Positions 1 to 6,540 of a DNA stretch of 35,171 nucleotides are shown piece after piece. The DNA lies in the NCBI GenBank assembly GCA_021730785.1, contig JAKFWF010000007.1, positions 1 through 35,171 of the forward strand. The letters are read 5' to 3'. This DNA is from Hyphomicrobiaceae bacterium. Lineage in GTDB: Bacteria; Pseudomonadota; Alphaproteobacteria; Rhizobiales; Hyphomicrobiaceae. The notes beneath the pieces were generated by a model, which worked only from the letters and a program-made list of their open reading frames with translations, was not told the origin of the DNA and made no database searches. The position numbers and the translations under genes are program-made. Every line of letters starts with the position of its first letter. Positions within the stretch are counted from its first letter, which is position 1.

Positions 1-126
1 TGACCGACGTGCTGACCAAGCTCGTCAACCTGTGGCCGGCGTCCCGGATCGAAGAACTGATGCCCTGGGCCTACGTCAAAAAGCCCGCCTGAGACCAAGT
101 CCAGGTGGGGCGGCTGGCCCGCTTAC
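1..126 (+). mobile_element. IS66-family element, right end (rest lies outside the window)
   Basis: The window opens inside the last codons of an IS66-type transposase. The stop codon at 90-92 is followed by 34 bases ending in CCGCTTAC at 119-126. This is the complement of GTAAGCGG, and IS66 elements are known to have termini starting GTAA and to make 8-bp target duplications. The following eight bases, gatactta at 127-134, are therefore the candidate target duplication. The left end cannot be seen, so the element's completeness is unknown. Confidence 0.75.
3..92 (+). CDS. IS66-family transposase, C-terminal fragment (5' end outside window)
   Basis: Twenty-nine residues precede the stop. They include LVNLWPASRIEELMPWAYV, which matches the conserved IS66 transposase C-terminal element (usual form I/L-D-x-L-L-P-W-A-Y). 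The gene lies in frame 3 and is cut by the window edge. The CCGCTTAC terminus 34 bases downstream supports the call. The DDE catalytic part is not visible, so activity cannot be judged. Confidence 0.8.
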   Translation, partial: TDVLTKLVNLWPASRIEELMPWAYVKKPA

Positions 127-197
127 GATACTTACGCTCCGTGCGGAGCGGGTGCGCGCTGCGATGTGTCTCGGGGCAGGGAAGGGGGGGCGCATGA

Positions 198-411
198 CCA
201 TTCAATTTGTCCCAGCAGAACGGGCATCGCGAAAGACGAGCCCGTGCCTCGGATCAACCGGGAATTTTGTGCCCTGTCCTCGGGTTGCGCACCTGCAGGT
301 TCCGGCCGCTGCGGCATCATGGGGCCCAGTGGCGAGCGCCTTCGCGACACTTGGGGATGGGCCTGGTTGCTCAGTTCTACTCAGCTCAGTCATACCCAGA
401 AAATTGAATGG
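198..411. repeat. 11-bp inverted repeats bounding 214 bp (possible MITE-like relic)
   Basis: CCATTCAATTT at 198-208 is the exact reverse complement of AAATTGAATGG at 401-411. The arms are AT-rich in a GC-rich setting, and similarity continues imperfectly inward (GTCCCAG against TCTGGG). I see no target-site duplication and no convincing reading frame between the arms. It may be the remains of a small non-autonomous element or a chance pair. Confidence 0.35.
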
Positions 412-486
412 CTCTCGTCCGTCCCCTCTCGAACCGTCCTCTGCTAATCGCTAAGGCCTGTCGCTTCCCCGCTCTTATACCCTCGG

Positions 487-523
487 GCAAAACTCTTGAT
501 CTGAATGAGGTCAAGAGTTTTGC
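487..523 (-). terminator. Hairpin downstream of the DacA-type gene, likely terminator
   Basis: GCAAAACTCTTGA (487-499) and TCAAGAGTTTTGC (511-523) form a perfect 13-bp stem with an 11-base loop, 78 bases beyond the stop of the minus-strand gene. There is no long U-run beyond the stem, so it may act as a bidirectional or structural end rather than a classic intrinsic terminator. A second hairpin at 526-541 lies between it and the gene. Confidence 0.5.
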
Positions 524-601
524 GTCCGGCGCTCGCGCCGGCGGCCCTTGGCCGCTCGGCCAGCGGATAAGGAAAAAGGTCATGTGTTCCGCTGGCCGGT
601 A

Positions 602-2356
602 TCACTCCGCCTTCATCACGAAGCAGTCGATGGCGGCGCGGCGCAACTCGAGACAAGTGCTTGCTGCACGCTTCGCATCGAAGCCAGCGAATCGCGCGCG
701 GTAGAGCAGGCGGTTTTCCTTCTGCACCGGTGCCGTGACGGGCCGGGCAGCGGTCAGCAAGGTGCTGGCGCGTGTCTGCGTTTCCTTCAGGATGCGCTCA
801 GCTTCGCCGGCGGATGCATAGGCGCCGATTTGAATATGGAAATCGCCGTCAACAGCAGAGGTGGCCGATGCAACTTGTGCATTCGGTCCCCGCAAGCGCG
901 ACAGCGTACTGTCGGCCTGTGCGAAGGCGCGCTGTGGCGGGTCCGAGGGCAATGCTAGGGACGGTTGGGGTACGGCGCTCGAGCGGTTGAGGCTCTGTGC
1001 CTGGGCTTGCAACGTCGACGGCGCTGCGCCGCGTTGGATGTTTGTCGGGGGGGCTGCGGCTGGTGGGGCTGGCGGCGCTGCCTGGAGTGCCGGACGTGCG
1101 ACCGGCGCCGACTCGGGCACGAATGACGCTGGTTCAGGTGAGCTGCGGGCAAAGGTCGCAATCGGCAGGCTCCGCGGCTCTGGTGCCTCTGCGGCAGCTG
1201 GCCCCGGTGGTGCGATCGAGCGGATCCGGGCTGCGACCATCACGGTTCGGACGCGCGCGATCTCGATTGTTGCCACGGGTGGTTCGTCGGCTGCCGGTTC
1301 GACTACTTGTGCGGCAACCGCTGCGGCTTGCTGGGGGCGCAGTGCAGGTGGCGGCGCGACCGGCGAGGGCGCAGGGGCAGCGCCTGCCACAGGTGCTGCC
1401 GTGTTCGACCTGGCGGCCTTGGCCACGCGCTGCGCCGGCGCCACATGTTGCGGCGCAGGCTTCGCACGGGCCACGAAACTGGCGGCCGGCCGACGCGTCT
1501 TCTTCGTCGATGCCTTGAGCAGGGCACGGGTGAGGATCAGCCGCATCGTGGCGTTGCGTGTGCCAGCGGTTGCGCCGCCGAACACCGCGGCCACCAGATG
1601 CTTGTCGCCGCGGCGCAGCGAAGTCACGAGATTGAAGCCCGATACCCGCGTGTAGCCGGTTTTAATGCCATCGATGCCTTCGAAGGCGCCAAGCAGCGTA
1701 TTGTGATTGCGCATGGTGGCGCCGTTGTAGGTGAAGGCGCGCGTGGCAAACAGTGGATAGTACTTCGGGAAATCGTCCTGCAGGCGCAAGGCCAGCGTGA
1801 GCATGTCGCGGGCCGTCGTCACCTGCCGGCTGTCGGGCAGGCCGGACGCATTGCGGAACGTGGTATTGCGCATGCCGACGGCGCGAGCCTTTTCGGTCAT
1901 GAGTTCGGCGAAATGCTGTTCGGAGCCACCGATCGCCTCGGCCAGCACGATCGCCATGTCGTTGGCGGACTTGGTGATCAGCGCCTTCACGGCATCCAAC
2001 ACCGCGATCTGCTCGCCGGGTTCCAGATCGAGCTTGGTCGGCTGGGCGGCGGCGGCTTCCTGCGACACCTTGAGTTTGGTCGTTGGCGTCAGGCGGCCGG
2101 CCTCGATCATTTCAAAGACCATATAGAGGGTCATCATCTTGGTGAGGGACGCGGGAAATCGTGCCTCGTCGGCCGCCTCCGCCAGCAACGTCTCGCCGGT
2201 ATTGCCGTCGATGACCATGGCCGCATGACGCGCGGCGGCCAGCGCCGGCGTCAGGCAAGCGAAGGTTGCCATGGCGGCGACAACGGCCGCAGCCGTACGG
2301 CGCGCGAGTATGACACTGCGCGCCCACATGCCGGTTGAAATGACGCTCGTTCCCAT
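602..2356 (-). CDS. D-alanyl-D-alanine carboxypeptidase (peptidase S11) with C-terminal SPOR domain
   Basis: A 584-residue penicillin-binding protein of the DacA/PBP5-6 type that trims the terminal D-Ala from peptidoglycan stem peptides in the periplasm. A signal peptide covers about residues 1-42, ending ALAAA. All three serine penicillin-recognition motifs are present: S70-L-T-K73, S130-A-N132 and K232-T-G234. The catalytic domain ends near 290. A long Ala/Pro-rich linker (about 290-500) then leads to a SPOR domain (about 503-582, starting DGDFHIQIGAYAS), a fold that binds denuded septal glycan. E. coli DacA is about 400 residues and lacks SPOR, but SPOR fusions are known in alphaproteobacteria. 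The architecture suggests a role at the division site. The first ATG was kept because the signal peptide follows directly; ATG at residue 10 is an alternative. Confidence 0.93.
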   Translation of the reverse strand: MGTSVISTGMWARSVILARRTAAAVVAAMATFACLTPALAAARHAAMVIDGNTGETLLAEAADEARFPASLTKMMTLYMVFEMIEAGRLTPTTKLKVSQEAAAAQPTKLDLEPGEQIAVLDAVKALITKSANDMAIVLAEAIGGSEQHFAELMTEKARAVGMRNTTFRNASGLPDSRQVTTARDMLTLALRLQDDFPKYYPLFATRAFTYNGATMRNHNTLLGAFEGIDGIKTGYTRVSGFNLVTSLRRGDKHLVAAVFGGATAGTRNATMRLILTRALLKASTKKTRRPAASFVARAKPAPQHVAPAQRVAKAARSNTAAPVAGAAPAPSPVAPPPALRPQQAAAVAAQVVEPAADEPPVATIEIARVRTVMVAARIRSIAPPGPAAAEAPEPRSLPIATFARSSPEPASFVPESAPVARPALQAAPPAPPAAAPPTNIQRGAAPSTLQAQAQSLNRSSAVPQPSLALPSDPPQRAFAQADSTLSRLRGPNAQVASATSAVDGDFHIQIGAYASAGEAERILKETQTRASTLLTAARPVTAPVQKENRLLYRARFAGFDAKRAASTCLELRRAAIDCFVMKAE

Positions 2357-2922
2357 TCAAATCCCATGTCGCGCGCGGCACCAGACGTCACCGCCGAACG
2401 AACCCCTTTGCGTCGTCATGAACCGGCGTCGCGACCGATTTGCGGCAGCTTTGCGGTATCCTCGTGCTGCCACCGGCGACGTGTGCCGGCAACAGGAAAC
2501 AGTGTTACCACTTCGCTCCTAGAGCGCGGTAAATCCGCATGGTTAGGGAACAACTAATTGGAAACCAAAGCGAGGCAGGCAGTGCATTGAATGGCGGTGC
2601 TGCGTCGCGGCGTTACCGAATGATTACCAAAATGTTGATGGGTCGCTTCGATGGCCGATGTGAAATTAAGCAACATTTGAAAGTGTTGGCGGAACCGACG
2701 CGCAGATCGGTGTTGAACAAAAATCTGCGCCCAAAGCCTATAAACTAAGGAAAATGCAGGGGTTCAGACACGACTTTGCATGCTCGCAAAGGCGGCGTTC
2801 GGTCGAACGACGCTTGAATCCACGACAATTCAATAAAATTGCAAGGCCCTGTTTCATGAGCGCTTAGAACGGCATTCGTACCTTATTCACGGTTGCAAAT
2901 GCGCACAGTGGGAGGAACACAC
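2357..2922. other. Long divergent intergenic region between the DacA-type and RTX genes
   Basis: This 566-base region separates divergent genes and should carry both promoters. The part from about 2530 to 2890 is clearly richer in A and T than its surroundings. It contains an 8-bp inverted repeat at 2700-2730, a TATAAA at 2739-2744 and short A/T tracts at 2831-2842. No credible open frame was found. Frames of 63-83 codons near 2271-2557 overlap the DacA start and look like shadows. Confidence 0.5.
2700..2744 (+). promoter_or_regulatory. Inverted repeat and promoter-like boxes upstream of the RTX gene
   Basis: GCGCAGAT (2700-2707) and ATCTGCGC (2723-2730) form a perfect 8-bp inverted repeat with a 15-base spacer. 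TTGAAC (2713-2718), similar to a -35 box, lies inside the spacer. TATAAA (2739-2744), similar to a -10 box, follows 20 bases after it, which is longer than the usual 16-18. The arrangement would suit an operator covering a promoter, but it is inferred from pattern only. Confidence 0.25.
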
Positions 2923-3810
2923 GTGGCAGATATTTTGATTGATCCGAATAGTGTTGAGCCGACGCTTGGAATTACCGTGACGGCGACGCCGGCCGCCGAT
3001 CTGATCCGCGGAAGCCTGGGTCACGACTGGCTCAGTGGTCAAGGTGGCGATGATATCATCCTTGGCTTGCAGGGCAACGATACGATCTATGGCCGCACCG
3101 GCGCCGATGGCCTTACCGGCGGCTCCGGCGACGACAGCTTGTTTGACGGCAAGGGGGTCGACGTTCTCAGAGGTGGCGAGGGCAACGATCTGCTCGTTGC
3201 GAACTCCGGCGATGACGCGTTGTCGGGTGGCAAGGGCAGTGACGTGCTGTTCGGCGGTACCGACGGCGACACGATCTTTGGCAACTCGGGCGACGATCTG
3301 CTGTTCGGCGGCAAGGGCAACGATGTGCTTTTTGGCGGCACCGGCAACGATCAACTGGCCGGCGGCACGGGCGATGATACGTTGAACGGCGGCAAGGGCG
3401 ATGATCAGCTCGCAGGCGGTGCCGGCAACGACCAGTTGAACGGCGGATCGGGCAACGACAACCTCGTCGGCGCGTCGGGCAACGACATTCTGATTGCCGG
3501 CTCGGGCAACGATACGCTCGACGGCGGCGTTGGCAACGACGTCCTGAAGGGCGAGAGCGGCGATGATGTCCTGACCGGCGGCCGTGGTGCCGACACCTTC
3601 GACTTCTCGAAAGCCTCGAAGGGCAATGACACCATCACCGACTTCGAAGTCGGCCAGGATCACATAAACTTTGCCGGTCGTGGTCTTGACATCACCAATC
3701 TCGCAATCGCGGAAGTGGATGGCCACGCCGTGATATCGATTGGCGGAGCGCAGATCTCGTTGCTGGGCGTGCACGCCGCCGATGTCACGCAAGACTATTT
3801 CGTGTTCTGA
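2923..3810 (+). CDS. RTX calcium-binding protein of 22 uninterrupted nonapeptide repeats
   Basis: A predicted secreted protein of 295 residues. GTG at 2923 is preferred as start because GGGAGG lies 7 bases upstream; an in-frame TTG at 2893 has no such site. After about 24 residues come 22 consecutive nine-residue repeats (about 25-222) of the form N/D-D-x-L-x-G-G-x-G, in one unbroken register. This is the Ca2+-binding parallel beta-roll. A C-terminal cap starts ADTFDF and the protein ends DYFVF, matching the hydrophobic C-terminal signal of type I secretion substrates. There is no signal peptide, which also fits type I export. No protease, lipase, adhesin or other effector domain is visible. 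No type I ABC exporter, membrane-fusion protein or TolC gene lies in the window. A structural, adhesive or calcium-buffering surface role is possible; the function is unknown. Confidence 0.88.
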   Translation: MADILIDPNSVEPTLGITVTATPAADLIRGSLGHDWLSGQGGDDIILGLQGNDTIYGRTGADGLTGGSGDDSLFDGKGVDVLRGGEGNDLLVANSGDDALSGGKGSDVLFGGTDGDTIFGNSGDDLLFGGKGNDVLFGGTGNDQLAGGTGDDTLNGGKGDDQLAGGAGNDQLNGGSGNDNLVGASGNDILIAGSGNDTLDGGVGNDVLKGESGDDVLTGGRGADTFDFSKASKGNDTITDFEVGQDHINFAGRGLDITNLAIAEVDGHAVISIGGAQISLLGVHAADVTQDYFVF

Positions 3811-3837
3811 GATACTGCCTGGACGTTTCAGGAGCCC

Positions 3838-3883
3838 CGACGCCCTGTGTCTGAGATGACCCTCAGCACAGGGCGTTGTTTTG
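3838..3883 (+). terminator. Intrinsic terminator of the RTX gene
   Basis: CGCCCTGTG (3841-3849) pairs with CACAGGGCG (3867-3875). An inner stem CTGAG/CTCAG (3851-3855/3862-3866) is separated by a one-base bulge, and the loop is 6 bases. TTGTTTT follows at once on the plus strand. It lies 30 bases after the RTX stop and abuts the stop of the convergent minus-strand gene. Confidence 0.85.
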
Positions 3884-4282
3884 TCAGTCCGCCGTACCGA
3901 GTAGGCGCGCGAGGCCCTGGAAGAACGCATCCGGACCCCAATAGCCGGTGATGCGGCCGGCCTCCTGCCCGCGCCGCATGAGGACAACTGTCGGCACCAG
4001 GGTGACGGACGCTGAAAGTTTCAGCTGGTCGGCTGCCGGATCGTTCAGATCGACGAAGCGGATCGGTGCTTCTGCGGCTCGTTTCGAGAGCTGGTAGCGC
4101 GGCAGCACATCGCGGCGAAACACGGCGCAGTAGGTGCAGTTGGGCGCTTCCAAGACGATCAGTTCCTGCGTCGTGGCTGCGGCATTGGCGGTGGCCTGGT
4201 CGCGCGCGGCGCGGCCGTCGCTCGAGCCGAGAGAAGCGAACACAACCAGGGCGAGGGCGGCACTCAGCGTACGGGCGCGCAC
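3884..4282 (-). CDS. Exported thioredoxin-like protein (SoxS/DsbE-like)
   Basis: About 132 residues. The open frame extends upstream to 4330, but GTG at 4282 is preferred because AAGGAG sits 8 bases before it and a signal peptide follows immediately (MRARTLSAALALVVFASLG, cleaved near residue 26). The mature part is a small thioredoxin fold with the redox pair C49-T-Y-C52, a later cis-proline motif TLVPT and a C-terminal helix. Such periplasmic proteins reduce or exchange disulfides. It lies 147 bases upstream, on the same strand, of the gene-end of the NicO/DUF1007 pair's transcription unit, so it could be read through from them and help maintain cysteines in metal proteins; that link is inference. 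The exact subfamily is uncertain. Confidence 0.8.
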   Translation of the reverse strand: MRARTLSAALALVVFASLGSSDGRAARDQATANAAATTQELIVLEAPNCTYCAVFRRDVLPRYQLSKRAAEAPIRFVDLNDPAADQLKLSASVTLVPTVVLMRRGQEAGRITGYWGPDAFFQGLARLLGTAD

Positions 4283-4429
4283 GGCACAGGCTCCTTGGAG
4301 CTGGCAACCGCAGGACGATACTCCTGCCACCCTAAAGTAGGCTGCAGATCGCCCCGTGCCCAGGTGCAGTCTTGCGCAGCGGTTAACGTGTGCACCGCAG
4401 TGGCACGAGTGCTGGCCAAGTGGCGGAGC

Positions 4430-5509
4430 TCAAAGCGGCGAGCCGCCCCGCAGGCTCGCAAGGAAGAAGGCGGCGCCCAGGATCATGACCAGTGCCGAGC
4501 CGCCGATCGCCGCCGTGCGCTGGATCGTGCTGGCCCACACACTGTCGGCACCACCGGCGACGCGGGCTGCAAGCTCGCGCGAGCCGACCGCCAGCGCGGC
4601 CAGTGCCGACACGGTGAGAGCGGTGCCGATCGCCATGGTGAAGGTTGCCAGGATGCCGGCCCAGATCATGCCGAGGCCAAGGCTCAGGATCAACACCCCG
4701 ATGGCACCGGTGCAGGGCCGGATGCCGATCGAGAAGGCCAGTGCCCAGGCGTGCGACCAGTTCCACGTCCCTCCGAGCTGGGCCGGCGTCGCCATGTGGG
4801 TGTGGCCGCAATGTTCGTCGTGCACGTGGGCCTTGTCGTGCGCATGCGTGCATGCAGGGCCATGCTGGTGTGCATGAGCGTGATCATGTCCGTGACCATG
4901 ATCATGTGCGTGGGCCGCCGGAGCATGCGCAGTGTGCCCGTGCTGGTCGTGTCCGTGGTCGTGCCGGGATCTCTTCGTGTCCAGCTGCCGCCACAGCAGC
5001 CACGCGCCAAGTGCTGCGATCAATGCCCAGCTCACCGTTTCGAGCCAGGCTTCGGTCGCTCTCAGCTGGATGCTCGTCGCCTTGAGGACCAGCGACAGGA
5101 TGCCGACGAGACCAATGGCCGACAAGGCCTGGATGAGGGCTGCCATGAACGATAGCAGGATGCCGCGGCGCACCGTGCGCTCGTTGGCCAGCGCATAGGA
5201 CGAGATCACGAACTTGCCGTGGCCGGGCCCTACCGCGTGCAGCACGCCATAAAGAAAGCTGATGAAGGCGAGAGCGAGTGCGGCGTTCGCCGAACCGGCT
5301 GCCTTCAGTTGCTGCACGGCCTGGGTCATGCCGCGGGTCATCTCGCGCTGGCCATCGAGGATGAAGTTCCATAGGCTGTCGATCGGGCCGGGTGCCAACC
5401 GCATCGCCACATACCCAACCCCGGCCATGCCGGCGACAATGGCCGCCAGGATCGCAAAGCGGCCGGCAGCGCTGCGCTCCTGCCGCGATGCGTGAGTTGA
5501 TGTGGACAT
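4430..5509 (-). CDS. NicO/RcnA-family nickel/cobalt transporter with His-rich loop
   Basis: An inner-membrane protein of 359 residues from ATG 5509, preceded by AAGGGAG 13 bases upstream. The longer frame to 5572 would overlap the upstream gene and has no better site. It has about six membrane segments. The family signature H91-x3-GPGHGK spans about 91-99, and a second signature, GIRPCTGAIG, lies near 262-271. Between them, about residues 183-238, is a loop holding 22 histidines in 56 residues with several Asp and two Cys, typical of metal-binding loops in RcnA-type Ni/Co exporters. DUF1007 lies directly upstream, a pairing known across proteobacteria. Direction of transport (efflux or uptake) and metal cannot be read from sequence; efflux is the common assignment for RcnA relatives. 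Confidence 0.88.
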   Translation of the reverse strand: MSTSTHASRQERSAAGRFAILAAIVAGMAGVGYVAMRLAPGPIDSLWNFILDGQREMTRGMTQAVQQLKAAGSANAALALAFISFLYGVLHAVGPGHGKFVISSYALANERTVRRGILLSFMAALIQALSAIGLVGILSLVLKATSIQLRATEAWLETVSWALIAALGAWLLWRQLDTKRSRHDHGHDQHGHTAHAPAAHAHDHGHGHDHAHAHQHGPACTHAHDKAHVHDEHCGHTHMATPAQLGGTWNWSHAWALAFSIGIRPCTGAIGVLILSLGLGMIWAGILATFTMAIGTALTVSALAALAVGSRELAARVAGGADSVWASTIQRTAAIGGSALVMILGAAFFLASLRGGSPL

Positions 5510-5529
5510 CGTAATCTCAGCTCCCTTAG

Positions 5530-5570
5530 GTATGCCTTGGCATACTCGGTCATGGTTTCTTGCAAGAAAC
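5530..5570 (-). promoter_or_regulatory. Two adjacent palindromes at the DUF1007/NicO junction
   Basis: GTTTCTTGCAAGAAAC at 5555-5570 is a perfect 16-bp palindrome covering the last codons of DUF1007. GTATGCC-TT-GGCATAC at 5530-5545 has perfect 7-bp arms and lies in the 40-base gap just before the AAGGGAG ribosome binding site of the transporter gene. Together they could form RNA hairpins that regulate or uncouple translation of the second gene, or be protein operator sites. No T-run follows, so they are not a classic terminator. Confidence 0.45.
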
Positions 5571-6335
5571 ACTGACGGCCTTCGCGACGCTCAGTCCGAA
5601 TTGCACGCCACCGGCCTGCTGGAAGAACGCTTCTCCCAGGCGTTGCACGTCGGCGGCATCATCTTTGGGCAGGCCAACCGTGGCTTTGCAGCCCTCCGGC
5701 GCGCCCGCCCCGATCGTGGCACCCTTGTTCGAGTCGAGGTCGAACCAGATCCAGAATTGCGGATCGGTGACAGCGTACTCGAAGCCTTCAACTGCTGCTG
5801 GTACGGGTTGCTTGAACGGCAAGACGAAATCCAGGATCAGCACCTTGGAGGTCTCCAGGCCAGCAGATTTCGCGCCGCCGGTCAGGCTGCCGACGAGCTT
5901 CGACCAGAAGCCGGCAGGGGGGTGCGGGGCCGCCGCCGGGTCGGGTTTGCGTGCCGGCCCCGGCGGAGCGGCGACCGCCACGTGCTCGAACCAGAAGTCT
6001 TTCGGCACTTCGAAGGCAATGCGCTGTTCGCCGATGCGGGCGGTGGTGAAGTAGTTGAGTTGGCCGAGGCCGTCGATGTTGACCTTGGCGAGTTCGGACA
6101 ATTCGTTGCGGTCGAGATTGCCATCGCCATTGGCATCGAGGCCTTCGATCGCCATGGCGGTATAGAACTCATCAAACGCCCAGCGCTGGCGTAGGCCGGT
6201 GATGGCACCCTTGTCGTAGACCACGGTGGTCTCGACCGTAACGTAGACGTGGGGATGAGCGAGGGCCGCGGGCGCATGGCCAAGGGCTGCCGCCAGCAGG
6301 AAGATGAGGGCACCGAGCGTCAATCGATGGTTCAT
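5550..6335 (-). CDS. DUF1007 family periplasmic protein, partner of NicO transporter
   Basis: A protein of 261 residues (COG3683 type). A signal peptide runs to about residue 26 (ending PAALA) and leaves a mature N-terminus HPHVYV, the usual start of this family and a possible metal-binding end. Residues 67-78 match a 12-position EF-hand loop exactly (D67, N69, D71, N73, D75, E78), which suggests Ca2+ or another divalent ion. Family members are usually encoded next to NicO/RcnA transporters and are thought to be their periplasmic component; the biochemical role is not established. It is first in the pair and ends 40 bases before the transporter start. No strong Shine-Dalgarno is seen. A hairpin at 6366-6384 lies in its leader, and the IS5-type element begins 113 bases upstream, possibly separating it from its original promoter. 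Confidence 0.85.
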   Translation of the reverse strand: MNHRLTLGALIFLLAAALGHAPAALAHPHVYVTVETTVVYDKGAITGLRQRWAFDEFYTAMAIEGLDANGDGNLDRNELSELAKVNIDGLGQLNYFTTARIGEQRIAFEVPKDFWFEHVAVAAPPGPARKPDPAAAPHPPAGFWSKLVGSLTGGAKSAGLETSKVLILDFVLPFKQPVPAAVEGFEYAVTDPQFWIWFDLDSNKGATIGAGAPEGCKATVGLPKDDAADVQRLGEAFFQQAGGVQFGLSVAKAVSVSCKKP

Positions 6336-6365
6336 AGGGGGGCGCGTCCGTTAGCAGCACTTCAG

Positions 6366-6384
6366 CGCGGGGCCGATCCCCGCG
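6366..6384 (-). promoter_or_regulatory. GC-rich hairpin in the leader of DUF1007
   Basis: CGCGGGG (6366-6372) and CCCCGCG (6378-6384) form a perfect 7-bp stem with a 5-base loop, 31 bases upstream of the DUF1007 start. It resembles no metal riboswitch that I recognise. It could be a leader structure or the terminator of something lost on IS insertion. Confidence 0.3.
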
Positions 6385-6448
6385 AAGAGCAACTGACAAG
6401 GTGGCAGAGGTTTAGCGTCTAATGTGGTCCGTTCCAAGTCCGCCCTAT

Positions 6449-6461
6449 GGCCGCTGAAAAA
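6449..6461. repeat. Left terminal inverted repeat of the IS5/IS1182-type element
   Basis: GGCCGCTGAAAAA, exact complement of 7818-7830. The inner part also folds on itself (GCCGC/GCGGC around the TGAAAAA core, through 6465). Confidence 0.8.
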
Positions 6462-6540
6462 GCGGCTGATGTGGAACCTTATGCTTTCCGAAGCCGGTTT
6501 TGAAGGGGGATTGGTCTTGGGGTTGCACGGGTGCCTTGCT

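Larger units (their letters stand above)
127..601. other. Gene-free stretch between the IS66 end and the DacA-type gene
   Basis: Open frames of up to 140 codons exist here on both strands. They overlap one another, lack ribosome binding sites and resemble no protein I know, so I call no gene. The stretch holds an 11-bp inverted repeat pair (198-208 and 401-411), a 13-bp AT-rich hairpin (487-523) and a second GC-rich hairpin, CCGGCGC/GCGCCGG, at 526-541. It could be relic sequence between mobile elements and core genes. Confidence 0.5.

Noticed and set aside
1307-2338. A 343-codon plus-strand frame opposite the DacA-type gene
   Set aside because: It is Arg/Gly/His-rich, has no ribosome site and lies wholly antisense to a gene with all PBP motifs.
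3000-3600. Regular DNA repeat that might be read as a CRISPR-like array
   Set aside because: The 27-base period is the codon image of nine-residue RTX repeats, with continuous reading frame and no constant repeat/unique spacer pattern.
2887-3987. A 366-codon repetitive minus-strand frame
   Set aside because: Its repeats simply mirror the RTX nonapeptide codons on the other strand, and it crosses the RTX terminator.
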